A stretch of DNA of 64,000 nucleotides from Neurospora tetrasperma FGSC 2508 (GCF_000213175.1 NW_009799102.1:214178-278177); one strand, 5' to 3'. Positions 45,355 to 58,124 are shown, counted from the first letter of the stretch. Translations and numbers: made by a program. The notes: generated by a model from the letters alone, not told the origin.

Positions 45355-47344
45355 GAGACGGAAAAACGAAGGAGGATAAAAGAACGACTACATACACATA
45401 CACAAGGACGTTGATATATAATACCCCTTATTACTACTACCATATACCACGCTGCACTACAATACGAAGTTGCGGGTTCTTTCTACAGACGTTGGGAAAA
45501 CATTTGGCACCACAGAAGGGTTTGGTTTGGTCTTGTCTTGTCGATTTCTTTTCGAGCGACGGCGGCACAAAAAAGCAGCGCGCGGAATCAACAAAAGAGA
45601 GACGGAGTGGGTTGCGGTCGCGGCTGGGCCTGGGCCGGTTGGAGTTCTTTTAGGTGTGGCTTGGGATTGGAATTCTTTTATCAGTTTGACTATTCCGAAT
45701 GATGTGTTGTTGCAGTATGTGTAGCGGTATGTGTGACAGGCAAGAACGAGTTTTGGTTGACTTGACCATTAGCGAGATAGTACTAGCATAACGAACGAAA
45801 AGACACTCTCAGTACTTGCCTTTTGCCGTTCTGATGTTTATCCCGTGATGCCCCCCCCCCCCCCCCCTCCCCCCTCTTGATGACGTGGCGCGCCACCTAG
45901 ACTATATGGTAGAAAAGGATGTCCAGGATGATCCAGTAATTGTAAAAGCTCCAACGGAGTGTGTATGGATTTGTTTTGACATTGACCCATGGTTACCTAA
46001 GTTCCTAACTGAAATACCAACGCCTGGCCTAGAGACCTTCTCTAGTAAAACGACCTTATTGATGATCCTTTCCATAAAACAATTCCCTAAAAAAATACGT
46101 TGTATTTATGGGACTTTCATACAGGATCATCCTCGAAATAGGCGAATCTACCCGGATGGAATATTTTATTCAGTCTTAGAAAGGGGTTTAGGACCATGAT
46201 GGTACTTTACAAGTTACAAGAACATCCCGAGGATCATAGAGAGTGACCCTCGAGGTATCCAGCTAACGAACTTCCCGGTACTATTGAGTTTTAACCTGAG
46301 GTTAGAAGGATCATGATACTTGCTGACCTGGAACTGGATCAGCATGTGTCGGTCAACATGGTTCAGTTCTTGTAGAGATAGGAGAAGAAGGGGCAGGACG
46401 AGAAACAGGAGGGATGAGGAAATGGTTCTCAGCCGAGAAACGTCCCATTTAACTACGAGGGCAAGAACGAGGTTGAGACATCAGAAAATTGGTCGGCGGG
46501 CTTTGGACAGCAGGAGGCAGTCATTTCTCGGGTTGTAAGGTGTGGAAGGTGTATCCCACCTCGAATTTCCATTCCCCGGTGGTATCTGGACATGGGCTGG
46601 CAACTGAACCCACTCCTTGGTCTTCATCTACCTAAACAAGCCGTCAATCAAACATTTCCCCCATTCTTCCTGCTCTCACTTCTTTTCCATTGTCTGCCCG
46701 TCAAAAGAAAACATTCTTCCGTCCGACGCTTATTTCAAAGTTCTAATCCTTTGCGATCGCTCTTGACTCCCGATTATTTAGGACATATTGTAGGGTCAGG
46801 GTATGTGCCTCGTTTTCGGGTGCTCGGTGCTGGTGCATTTTATGGCATGTACTAACAATTTTTTAGTGCATCGTGAGCAAGCTTGCAATTCTCATCATCC
46901 GACCCAACCCAACTTTCCCTTGTTCCCTTTCATCACCTCCCGTTATCTTTTTCAGTATGGGATGGATCAATCACGACACCATCCAAGCAAACTGAACCAA
47001 CCTACAAACGCTGATATAAACGCTCACTCACCTGGATTAGTGACCATCATTATTTTGATCTCTCACGCAATGCCACACTCACCGCAATCACCTCACAATG
47101 TCTACAGTGTTGTGAACGCCCTCAACTTCAACCTTTGAACTTGGAAAATCTGCTCATGATCTAACTCTATCAATATAACCGGCTCTCTAAATACAATGAG
47201 CGCCGTGATATTCGCTACCATATTACCTCCAAGTCATCTATAACCCGACATGCTCGCCATGAAAGCTGCAACCTGAAGTTGGCACACCACAATCTCGCCA
47301 ACATTGCTCGTCCCTGGCTCGCTCAGCGACAACAATACCTAAAC
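45355..47344. other. Spacer with C run and AT-rich patch
   Basis: Two kilobases between convergent genes. A run of 17 C lies at 45851-45867, closely followed by the perfect 12-base palindrome GTGGCGCGCCAC at 45885-45896. From there to about 46330 the DNA is noticeably richer in A and T than its neighbours and contains repeated words such as AGGATCATC and GATGATCC. One 104-codon frame lies in it but has no recognised family. This may be an old repeat altered by repeat-induced point mutation, but I could not measure that. The rest (46600-47340) shows nothing. Confidence 0.4.
45851..45867 (+). repeat. Run of 17 C
   Basis: Seventeen consecutive C bases, then one T and six more C. It marks the left border of an AT-rich patch. 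Confidence 0.95.
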
Positions 47345-50300
47345 TCACCACCACGCCTCCTTCGCACGCATTGCGCCGCTGCCAGCAGCATCCCCAAGGC
47401 GCTCTCTCTCACTCATCACTGGCATCTCATGCGCCCGCGGACCATTTGGGTTGCGCGGGTCATACCGAACATAAAATGACTTCGGGTCCCAAACGCCATA
47501 GGTGAGGAGTTGATTATTGATGAAGGCCGCTAGGCGCTCTTCGTAGGGACGGTTGTCGGTTGGAGCTTCCGACTGGTCACCGCTTGTGGTGGTAGACATG
47601 CTCTCGAAGCTGGAGGACACAGTCTCGGTATCAGCGTCTGCTTCCGGGTCAGACAGCTGGTGGTGAGTGGCGGGAGGGGCGGTGATGGGGATGGTGTCAG
47701 GTTCTTGCTCGGGAATATGGGTGCCACAATCGGCATGTGGCTGGCCCTCCTTCTTATCATGGTGAAGAGGAATCCCCATCTCCGCAAACACCTTCTCGAG
47801 TACGCTTCGACCTTCCTCCGCCCTCCGAAATGCCTCGTCATTTTGATGGCGTGCCTCCACTAAAGAGTACTGCGCGGCTGACCGTTCGTATTCTCCATCG
47901 TGGCTGACTTCCACTAGCAAACGATGGCCTTGCTCGGCGGTGCGAGTTGAAGAATCGTGGTAGTCCCATGCTTCTTGAAGGAGACGGTAGCCTTCTTGGG
48001 CTTGAAGGATGGCTTCGTCGAAGCGAAGCCGGGCCAAGATCAGATTTGGACTATCTTGGGTATTTTGACAGATCTGCAAGACGTCCTGCGAGAGTGAGAG
48101 AAGAAGATCGGCTTCTCCGAGTTGACGAAAGGCCTCAGAGTTGTGGTGCTGCGCACGAAGAAGGGAGTTATGAGCCTGTTGGGAGAGAATGAGGGATTCG
48201 TCGATCTGGTGCCAGGCTTCTTGGAGAAAGATCTGCTGTTCGTGAAAGGGAGTGGCCTCTTGCTCAGCAAGAGTCAGGGAGTTGTCAACCTGCTGAATCC
48301 CCAACATCTGTCGAAGTTTTGCCTCTCCTTCAGCTTTGACCTGAGCAGCTTCAGCTTCGGCCTTCCGCTTGGCCTCTGCCTCCGCCTTGCGTTGAGCTTT
48401 CTTCCGGCGTTTGACCTCATTGGCAGCTTTCTTCATTGCCTCTTCCCTCTCGGCCCTCTCCCTAGCTTCCTCTACTTCTTTCTTCAGCTGCTCAGCTTCC
48501 TTCTTCTCCTGTCCAGCTTCCTCCTTCAAGCGCGCAGCCTCTTCCTTTTCACGCCGAATCCTAGCCTCCTCCTCCCGTCTAACCCTCGCCTCCTCCATCG
48601 CCCTACGAATGGCCTCCTCTTCCGCTTTGCGGACGGCTTGAGCTTCTCTCTTCAACCGCTCAGCCTCCTCTCTGAGCCGACGCTGCTCCTCCTCCTTGGC
48701 TCGACGAGCAGCAGCTTCCAGATCAGCCTGACGACGACGCTCAACTTCCTCAACGGCCTTCTTCTTTGCCTCGGCCGCGCGTTTCTTAGCTTCCGCGGCT
48801 TTGCGCTGCCTAGCTTCCTCTGCCCGGCGCTTGGATTCCTATTCCGCTTGCTGCCGTTTGGCGAGGTCGGCTTTGCGCTTGGCTTCTGCTGCGGCTTTGG
48901 CTTCCGCTTCCGCTTTGAGTTTGGCTTCGGCGGCTCGTTTCTCTTCAGCCTGACGTTTGAGCTCGGCTTTACGTTGAAGTTCGGCCTGGAGAGCGGCTCT
49001 AGCTTTTTGTGCAGCTTCTTGGGCTCTACGTTCGGCTTCATCTGCTTGGCGTTGCAGTTCGGCGTGCAGTTCGGCCTCAGCTTGTCGAGCGGCTTCATCC
49101 GCTTTCCGTTTCTTTTCGGCAAGGCGTTTCACTTCGGCTTGTCGCTTGAGCTCCGCCTTCTGCTGTTCTTCGGCCTGGCGAGCGGCTTCGGCCTTCCGCT
49201 TTTCCTCAGCCAGTCGTTTCACTTCAGCTTGGCGTTTCTTTTCCTCGGCTTTGCGCTTGGCTTCCTCCTCTTGCTTAAGCCTGACTTCCTCTTCCGCCTG
49301 ACGACGAACTTCCTCGGCCTTTTTCTTGACCTCCTCGGCGGCCTTCTTTGCCTCGTCGGCCTTGCGCTTGGCCTCGGCGGCCTTCCGCTTCTGCTCAGCT
49401 TCTCGCTCTTCTTCAGCTTTACGTTTGGCCTCCATCTCAGCCAACCGTATAGCTTCTAGCTTAGCCTTTTGCCTGGCTTCAAGTTCCGCCTTCTGCTTGG
49501 CTTCCAAGGCGATCCGTCTGGCTTCCTCTTTCTGGTTGGCCTCCTTGAGCTTCCTCTGCTCCTCCTTGGCATACCACTCCTTCTCCGCTTGCAGCCTAGC
49601 CTCCTCCTCAAACTGCCTTCTCTTTTCCTCAGCAATCCGTTCCTCCTCTTTCTGCCTCTCCTCATCTTTCCTCCTCTCTTCCTCCTGCCTCTTCTTCTCC
49701 TCTTCAGCCAACCGCTCCTCCTCCTCCCTCTTTCTCATATCTTCTTCCTTCCTATTCGCCTCTTCCTCCTTGACCTTCTGCAAATGAGCCTCCTCTTCCT
49801 TGACCCGTTGCAACCGAGCAATCTCCTCTTTCTGATGCTGCTCTAAACGCCGAGCCTTCTCTTCATCGAGCTTCCTTTGGGCTTCAGCTACTTTCTGGTC
49901 GAGTTCGGCTTGGTGGCGGGCTTCGGCTTGGCGACGGAGCTCTTCGCGCGCCGCTGCTTGTTCGCGAAGGCGGGCTTCTTCCTTTTCGCGGTCGAGACGC
50001 TTGCGGAGCTTGCGGCGCTCCTTCTTGGCTTTGGAGGCTTCTTTAGATCTGTCGAGGGGAGGCGGGTGGGGGGTGCAGTCAGTGTCATGGTTAGGTAAGT
50101 CGTGGGAAGGGGTGGAAGTATCAGTAGGGGCGATAGTGGGAGTGGCGTCGGTTGTATCGTTAGGGGCGGCTTTGGGAGTAGCTTCAGGACTGGCGGGCTG
50201 CTCTGGAGAAGGTTGTGTGATATCTGCTGAGGCGATGTTGTCGAGTTGCTTTGGTTGAACAATGCCGTCGGTATCGTGATCCGGAACATCGTGTGTGGAA

Positions 50301-53300
50301 GGGCCTGCTGTTAAGTGAACGTTCTTTGGCTGATGCTTGACTGTTTCTGCAGGCACTTCCTGCTCGGTGACTGGCGAGGGTTTGATGCTAGCTTGTCCGA
50401 GCTCATTGTCAACAGCATCTTGGTGTGCGTCTTCGGGGATGCATCCGCCACACTTGCTGTCAAGCAAGTCTTGACCTCCAGTGCCCTCTTCTATAATCGC
50501 AAAAGCACCCCTGTCGTCGGTTTCAACAATGCCGAGATTATTGAGGAAGAAATCGAAGAAACCCTCTTCGGAAATATCGGCCGGGACCTCAAACTTGCCA
50601 AAAAGCTTGGTACTCTCACCTGCCTCCTTGCGCTTGAGATGGTCGGCATAAAGAGACTTTGTATAATTACGATAGTGAGCCACCTCCTCTGTGCTCAGAT
50701 TGCCTTTATTCGCAAGGGCCTGACCTCTGGACTTGTCCTCGGGAGCACCTGGCTTCGGCCCAATCTTTGCCATAGTCTCATTGACCACATTCTTAATTGC
50801 CTCTCGATCAAACCCGCCGGTCTTGAGGGATTCAAGAATCTGAGCCTTCGATTCGGCAACCACTTCGGTCCTGGCGGCCTTCTTTTTCTTGGCCTCCTTT
50901 TCTTGTTCCTTCTTCTTTTTGTTCCTTCGGCGCTGCCTTTCCTTCTGCGCCTCGGTCCTCGTGTCAGGCTCTGCGGTCTTCTTATTCGCTTCCTCCGCCT
51001 CGGCATCTATTGCCTCAGCCCTTTCGGCAGCGGCCTCGGTCTTTCGCCGTTTGGGAGGGTTCAAATGCGAGAGGTTTTTGTCGAATTTCCTGTCCATCCG
51101 GTCCATCATTTCTTCGGCCCGACGCACACTTGTCAGTTCCTCTTTTGTCAACAGACTCTCTCCATCCGCATATGCCAGGCTACTGAACCCTGGCCTGGGC
51201 GGATCCGGAAGCGGTCTCGATTTGGGAAACGGTTGCAGCCCATCACCACCCGGCCTAGTCCTCCCTGGAGAAGAATTACCCGATGAACTGGGTGTCTCAT
51301 CATCACACTCACACACACTCTCATCATCATGGTGCTGCTGATGACAGATTGCATAATGGCACTGACGACAAGCGCAAAGTCTTGATGCCATACCTCCCGC
51401 AATAAGCGCAGTCCTCGGCGGCTCAGGGTGATCCTCAAACCACCCGTCGACCCGTCCGTTTAGGGCCGTGAACTCATCGTACAAATCCTTTCTCCTCAGT
51501 CTTATTTGGGCAAGACGCGTCCTGCTTTGCGGCCCAACCACCTCATCGCAAGGATCCCAAGTCTTGACCCAGGCGTCCGGCGGGCCTACCCACTTCAGCC
51601 ACTCAAAGTTAAGGGTATTCAACGCCGCAAGCGTCACTCTGATATTGAGGTGAGGGTGGTCATCCCTCAGCGCAATGCAATAATCCGTGGCCTTGCCTTG
51701 GCCGTAGCCGAAGTATTGGCCCAGATTCTGAGTTTGTTGATTCCCCCTCAGACTAAACGGCGTCGACGTCGAGTCGTACTTTGGCACATGTCGAAACTCC
51801 TGCAACACCAAAGTCTTGGAGAAATATACGTTTTCGTTCCAGCCCAGTTGGCATCCCATGTCCCGGATCGCATCCAGAAACTCGTGCGTACCGGGCAAGA
51901 CACCAGACCGCAGGCGCTCGACGTGGCAGTGCAGAGCCATAAAGGATAGCATCCTGCCGTTCTTGGTGACTGTTTCAAGCCAGGTCTTGCACTCATGCAC
52001 AGTCTGGAAGTCGGGGACCGTGATGCCGCGGATATTTTGCAAGGCCAAGCAGTCGCGGATGAAGTTGGTGAAGGATCGGAGTTGTGGACAGGGCAGGAAG
52101 CCCGGAGGGGAGTACCGCTCGCAGTGGAGGAGGATGTTGATTTCGCCGGCTAGACCGTCTTTGCCGATTTGAGAGAGTTCCATGATCAAGGGAGTGGGAC
52201 CGATGATGCATGGCGGCCATTGTGGGAGGGAGGGGTGCCACTGGTTCCGGATGCGGTGGTACATGATGTTGGCGGAGGGCTCGATGAGGAGCCATTCTTG
52301 CTATTTCGGAGGAAATGGGTTAGTTGTGGGCGTCTGCTGATTAGGAAGGGGGAGTAGGGAGAAGCTTACAGCATTAAACCCCTCAAACCACATTGGCATA
52401 ACTCTCGAGTTATCAGTCGTTTTCGAGATCCGCGTGTACGTCGGTAGACGCTCAGGATCGGGAAGCGGAGGAAGCCCACGAAGATCCTTCTGTTCATCCC
52501 AAGGCACTACAGCTGGGGTATAAGGAACCGAGTGCAGCAGTGACTCGCGCGGGCGCGGCTGCGAGGATTTGTATGCTCTGTATGGGGATGAGCGGGAGAG
52601 TAAAGGGGATGAAGGGGCGGGCAGTGGGGAGTAACGATCCACTCTGGGTTCTGTCGCTTTGCCGACGTAGACAGGGACATGTGCAGTCGGCGGGGTGGTC
52701 GGCTGGCCTTGGGTACCTCGAGGGAAAGGGGCGGGTTCGGGTTGTTGTTCGGGGATTACCACTGACTGGCTTGGTGAGAGCTGATCAGCTCTCATATGCT
52801 GATCCCGCGAAAAAGGTGCAACTGATACCATTGGCGCCACCGGTGCGATAGGCGGCGCCAAAGCGACAGGATGCTCGACCGAAGAATACGGCGACACTGG
52901 CGAACGCGGGGACAGCATCTGCTCCGGCTGCTGCTCATGCTGCTTTTGAACCTCGTTGCTGGTGTTGACAAGCTGTTGGGACAAGTTGTGTGTCGGGGGT
53001 AAAGCTTTTCCCTTGCCTTTCTCCTCCTTGCTTGGCCTCTTCTCTTCTGCGACCACAGTCTCTTCTAACAAGGATTCAGGCTGAATGTCATCAGCATCGG
53101 CCTCGGCGTCACCCTTCGGCTGTGACTCCTCCAGATTTGCCTCCCTCTCATCTTCAGACGAAGTAGAGATTACAAGCTGCCTCCGATCAAACAGCGGGCT
53201 TCTATTCTCAACGAACAACTGCGAACTGTCACTTTCATTTTCCTGGTCTCCATGATTATCATATCCATGGTCGCCAAGCGCTTCAAAGTTCGAGTAATCC

Positions 53301-54550
53301 GGAAGTCCAGAGCCATCATCTTCATTCACACTCAACGGGACGTCAAAGGGATCGTCCTCGGGCAGCGGGACGTCAGCCGGGTCGACTTGGACGGCAAGCG
53401 AGGATTTGGTGTCTGAGTTTGAAGATGGTACCGCCTTGGTCGATGAGCTGTCTTGAGGAACGGGAGCGGGAAGGAGGTCGGTCCAGTCGATGTCGTCGTA
53501 GGCAGTACACGTGGGGATTGTGTCAGGGAGGTGGTGGTCTTTGCCCTGGGCCTTGAGATTGTCGGCGATGAACTGAGGGACCAGGCTGGGGGTTTCCTGC
53601 TCTTCAAGTTCCGAATCGTATTCCGACACAGTCAGCGACGGCGGGAAAGGAATGTCAGTCGGGCCCAGACCCAGAAGCGCATCATCTTCGTGGACGTCAT
53701 CCTGGTGTTGGCCGGCGCCAACCCCACCTCCAATTCCTCTCGTAAAGGATAGCAGCGACAGACTCGGGGTATAGTCGTCCGACTCCTCCGACTCAAGATC
53801 GTCTTCATCCTCATCATCAGACGGGAGCGGGATCAGGGATGGATCGATCGATGAGTCCGAGTGTCCTTCAGCCATGACAACAGGAGCAACAGCCAGTGCA
53901 TCCAGAAGAAGAGAAGAAGTAGCGTCATGAAGCTTTTGTTGTCTCTCCAGAAGTGTAGAGCAAGTGCCATTATTCTCGGCTTCTTCAGCGGCTTCGAAGT
54001 CAGTGATTCTTTGGCTCAGTTTTGCTAGCATTTCCGGGATCTTCGGAAGTTGTCGCAGAGGTTCGGGCAGCTCTGATGGTTCGCCTTGTTCGTCCATAGT
54101 TTGGTCGGGTAGAGGGGTGATGCTGCGCTCTTCACTTGTGGACGTGGGGTTGCGCTTGAGGCTGTTGGTATGGCCTGTGTCGCTCACGGAATCAAGGTTG
54201 CCTTGAATCGTGCCGTCGCCGAGCTCGACAGTTTGATCCTCTTCACTGGCTTCGGACAAGGGAGTCACGCTGCGCTTTTCGGTGGCTGAATCACGCTTGG
54301 GGATGCTTGTGTTGTCGGCGTCCATCTCGCTGACGGAGTCGGGATTCTCCCGGATCTTATCGTCGTCGTTGTTGATGGCACGAAGTGTACGAGCAAGGTC
54401 ACGAGCCTCCTGAGCTACAACAGTCCAGAACGGAGACTCAGCAGGCGGAAGAACCATGGGCGACTCGGGAAGCGGGATGTCGGTCGCCTGAGGCTCGTTG
54501 GGGGGCGTCGGCGGGGGAGTTGGTTCTTTTGACGATTTGGAGAGCGACAT
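47345..54550 (-). CDS. Giant disordered/coiled-coil protein with one in-frame UAG codon
   Basis: Exon 1 (54550-52370, 727 codons) and exon 2 (52300-47345) join at FNA|QEW with donor GTAAGC and acceptor TAG. Exon 2 is open for 1652 codons except for one TAG at 48841-48839, codon 1881. Ignoring that codon, the protein has 2378 positions; stopping there it has 1880. Residues 1-727 are acidic, Ser/Pro-rich and disordered. About 728-1030 form an ordered unknown domain (IIGPTPLIMEL, CKTWLETVTKNGR, WDPCDEVVG). A Cys/His cluster (CACRQCHYAICHQQHHDD) lies near 1040. Residues of roughly 1480-2050 are a very long Lys/Glu/Ala coiled coil that runs straight through the TAG. After it comes a helical repeat region (LQEAWHQIDESL, LLQEAWDYHD) and a tail with NNQLLTYGVWDPKSFYVRYD. 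I do not recognise the family. It may be a scaffold or filament-like protein; that is inference. Confidence 0.78.
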
Positions 54551-56688
54551 ATTGTTAACAGACTTTGATCAGCTTTGCCCGTTCGTTGTCTGTTGTCGAG
54601 AGTTCGGGATGGTTCTAGTCTGGTGAGTAGAAATAAAGGTAAGTAAGAGGCAACGCGATGGGGTTGCGAAATGTGATGAGCGATTGTTTTGTTTGACGAT
54701 TGTGTGTTTTGTTGTCAGGTAGAGAAAGTTTAAGATGGAGGGAAGGTCAAATAAGAAGAGGAGCAGTATGGACAATACGCTAACGACGGGAACAGATTGC
54801 TGGTGAATGGCAGAAGTGAAGGCACAGCGAGGTGAAGGTGAAGGTGAAGGGTCGGTCATTGACACAACCTGGGAGAGAGACGTCAAATACTGGCGGCCCG
54901 CCGGAGCCCGGGCAGGCTGCCAGCTGTCGCCAGGACAACAACACAACTTGACATTTGACGATTACGCGTCATTACTCATTGGACTAAGGTTCTAGTTTAC
55001 ATCTCTGTGAATGTGGAAGGACCTCGAATGGACCCAGGCAGTCAGTCAACTGCGCGCCTTGGCTTGGCTGTTGGAACGAGAGATGGGATGAAATCCCGAA
55101 AGGGGGAAGGCATCGCAAGCTCAAGAACCATCCGGATCACCCGTTCAATACCTACCAAGACACCTGCAAAGGAATTTGGTCCTTATATTTTTAACTCCTT
55201 TGGCATCTTCTCATGTCAACAATGACGCGTGCAGTGGTTATGAACTGCGTTGTCTGTCTTTCTGTGTTAAAAAGCGGGTTAGGTGAGCGTAGTGTAGTCC
55301 CTTTATAGGAGACAAGGAAGGAGGATGTCTGAGACGAGACGAACTCATCTGGATGCATGACATGACTTGCATTGTAGGTGAAGGTAAGTACCTACCCAGG
55401 AACAAAGGTACACATCTACATCATCATCAAAGGACACCTCTCATCGAAATGGGTAGAAGTAGGTAGTTATGGTCATTCCGAATTTTCACGGCGCTTCCAC
55501 GTCGTCTCGAACCCCCTCCCCCAGTGGATGTATATGTAGACCAGCTGATGAATTGAATCAATACTTTTCCCGCTTCCTCTCTTTCTGCACTTCTTTCTCT
55601 TCACTTATTTGACTTTAATGTCATCCAGGTCCTTGTGAATCAGTTTACACCAGTATAGTGCTCTTCCACAATCCACACGAGATTGAGTTACCTTGGTTGC
55701 TCTCATACCTAATGCCCTCATACCTACCCCCAGGTAAATAAAGTGACGCTACCTACCTACCTTACCTATTCCCAGCCCAAAACATTGACGGTCGCGCCTT
55801 GTACAGGTTGTTCTAAGAAGCTGTTGTTGTAACCCATCTCCATCAGTCAGTCCCCCCCTGGATTCTCGCCTAGGTAGGAATGATACCCCAGGTAGTCAAC
55901 ATGATATGGAATGGAATGGAATGATGTTTGCTGGGCAGCTTCGGGTACTTGTACCTACCCCTTTGCGGGGACACGGCGTACCATAGTGGTCTGCTACCGC
56001 CGTTACAATAGCCAGGCCAGGACTGTTGATACACATAGACTGCTTTCGCCTCAAGCCTCAAAGAACAGTCCAGCCATTGATGTGTGCCAGCCATGAAAGC
56101 AATCCGTGAAACGTGCCTGAGCTTGGCCTGATAAGTCCTTGTTAGCATGGGTGATAGACGTCTCGACCGGTAAAACAAGCGGACGGCCCCTTCAGCACGA
56201 GACGGGGGACTGACTGTCTGCAACCGGCAGCTTGCTGGGCGTTTTCCCTGCTCTTCAATCACCGGAAGATGCAGTGTATGTCGTCGTTGCTCGATGCCAT
56301 TAGGAGATATCATTAACAAGAAGAAATGACGCTCGGTGAAAAGGTACACACTCGCCATCGCCTCAACAACACCATTTCAAATAAAGACAAACGAATGGTG
56401 AATATCAGATCACATTTTACACGGTGTAGGAGCGCAGTTCAATTAGACTAGAGAAATAGGCATTTACTAATGAATGTTGCAGATGCCTTCGCTAGCTACA
56501 CTTTCGAGGCCCTCATCGATCGTCCACACGATACTCATCTGGAACCGAGTCGGTTAAGCCATCAAGATACGAGCCTCTTTGTTCCACCAAAAACTAATGG
56601 TTGCGCAAAAAGATCCCAGACTATAGCAGCCAAGCTTGGAAGTAAACTCTTGCCGCCATCCGCAGCAAAGACGACCCTGTCCCACCAA
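54551..56688. other. Spacer with clustered TACCTACC words
   Basis: Begins with the leader of the giant coiled-coil gene and ends at the stop of nmt1. TACCTACC/GGTAGGTA words occur near 55388, 55459, 55730-55770, 55871 and 55950, the densest set in the window. GGAATG is repeated three times near 55907-55922. No gene is supported; open frames are short or poor in features. Confidence 0.45.
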
Positions 56689-57884
56689 TCAAGCCTTGAT
56701 CCCAAGGGGCAAGCGGTGGAAGCCACCGCAGCAAGCCACATTCTTCTGGAGCTCAACCATTCGCTTCTGGTCGCCAGTAGGGTCACTGGATTCCGGCTGC
56801 AGAGCCCAGTCAAGAAACTCGTTGGTGTAGTTGGGGGTGAAGTCTGGGCTCAGGACCCCAAGCCGTTGACCATACTTGGTGACCTTGGACCAGTCGCGCT
56901 CGACGTTCTTGAGGTCCTCGGAGAAGTATGCGTAGCTGCGCTCAAAGATCTTTCTGTTGAGCTCAGTGCCCATGACAGGCTTGAAGTCAACATACTCCTT
57001 CCACGCAGCGTCCGGGTTGGCCAGGACAAAGTCAGTCGCCTTCTTGACGGCGCGCATAAAGGCCCGAACCTTTTCCGGGTTCTGCGCGATGAAGGACTCG
57101 TTGCCAATGTAGAGAATCGAGCAGAAGCAGCAGCATCCGAGTTCCGCGAGCTCGTCAATGCGAAGCATCTGGACGTCGGCCTTGTCTCGGCCCTGGGAAG
57201 CAAGCCACTCCTCCAGCTCAACCATCTGCACGTTCTCGAGGCCGATACCGGCGTCAATCTCCCCCTTGATAATGGCCTTGGAGACGTTCATGCCGCAGCG
57301 GACGGCCGTGTAATCGGCAGGAGTCAGGCCGTAGTGCGAAGTGAGCTCATCGATCTGAATCTTGCCAAACTCGCCGACGTAGCCGATACGCTTGCCCTTG
57401 AGGGACCTAAAGTCGGTCGTGATTCCGGACTCCTTGAGGTAGACGACGCCGGTGAAGGGTTCGTCCAGAAGGCTGCCAATCGAGAGGACAGGGTAGTTAC
57501 GGGCTTTGGCCTGTTGGTGAAGGATCAGCACTTGACCATCTTGTGAGGGCTGAGAACGGCGAATCTTACAGCAAGAGTGTGAATCATGGCCTTGAAACCG
57601 AGGTCAACTTTACCGCTGCCGATGATTTCGGTTACGTCCTGCCATGCTCTGTTAGCCGGGAACTGGCACATTGAAACGGCATGAATTACGTACGCTGGGG
57701 TCGTTGGGCTCCAGAAGAGCCACCTGGATGCCCTGTTCTTTGAAGAAGCCTTTGGCCTGGGCAAGGTAAAGCGGTGCATGGTACGGCGTAGCGTGCCTGT
57801 GTTGCGTCAGCGGTTGATACGACAAGCTACGGCATACATCAGTCTTTACCAGTTGGCGAGGAAAGTTATCTTGTCGGTAGACAT
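56689..57884 (-). CDS. nmt1: 4-amino-5-hydroxymethyl-2-methylpyrimidine phosphate synthase (thiamine biosynthesis)
   Basis: Four exons, 57884-57850, 57796-57694, 57638-57570 and 57510-56689, join to 342 residues, the usual length for the NMT1/THI5 family. The enzyme makes the pyrimidine half of thiamine from its own bound PLP and an active-site histidine, a single-turnover reaction needing iron. Lys62 (PLP-binding) and His66 (pyrimidine donor) fall in GFKAMIHTL. The iron-associated CCCFC motif is intact near residue 195 ([16 protein letters not shown]). The N-terminus [30 protein letters not shown] and [18 protein letters not shown] are reconstructed only after splicing three short introns. 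Expression is predicted to be controlled by the TPP riboswitch in the leader just upstream. The protein ends [13 protein letters not shown]. Confidence 0.96.
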
Positions 57885-58008
57885 GTTGGCGCAACACGAG
57901 CAGAGCTGCGAACCTAGAGTTAGTTGATCTCCGATAAGGGGAGGGGAAGGGGTCCCAAGAAGCCAATCCTTTCGCTGGTATTATCCAGATCAAGTTCGCC
58001 GGTATTTC

Positions 58009-58056
58009 TCAGACCAACGTGGTACCGCCGCAGTTGGCCCATCGTATCAAACTCAT
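58009..58056 (-). other. Upstream ORF 2 in the nmt1 leader (15 codons), overlapping ORF 1
   Basis: The ATG at 58056 overlaps the stop of upstream ORF 1 as ATGA. It encodes MSLIRWANCGGTTLV and ends at a TGA that is part of the conserved CTGAGA aptamer element. It is intact only in unspliced RNA; splicing from donor 2 removes its stop. Confidence 0.5.
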
Positions 58057-58124
58057 TCCAAAGACCTTGTCACAGAAGGCATGGAAGAGCGATAAGGGTG
58101 AACCAACTGTGGCAGTACCAACAT
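58053..58124 (-). other. Upstream ORF 1 in the nmt1 leader (23 codons)
   Basis: ATG at 58124 opens a 23-codon frame starting MLVLPQLVHP and ending TGA at 58053. It lies inside the extended P3 region, between the two donor candidates, so it is removed if donor 1 (58155) is used and kept if donor 2 (58014) is used. Retained upstream ORFs would be expected to lower nmt1 translation. Confidence 0.6.

Noticed and set aside
45885-46199. 104-codon plus-strand frame in the AT-rich patch
   Set aside because: No recognised family and it sits in atypical DNA beside a C run; not enough to call a gene.
48122-49459. Plus-strand frame of 445 codons rich in Leu, Phe and Ser
   Set aside because: It is the antisense of the Lys/Glu coiled coil and has the composition expected of that.
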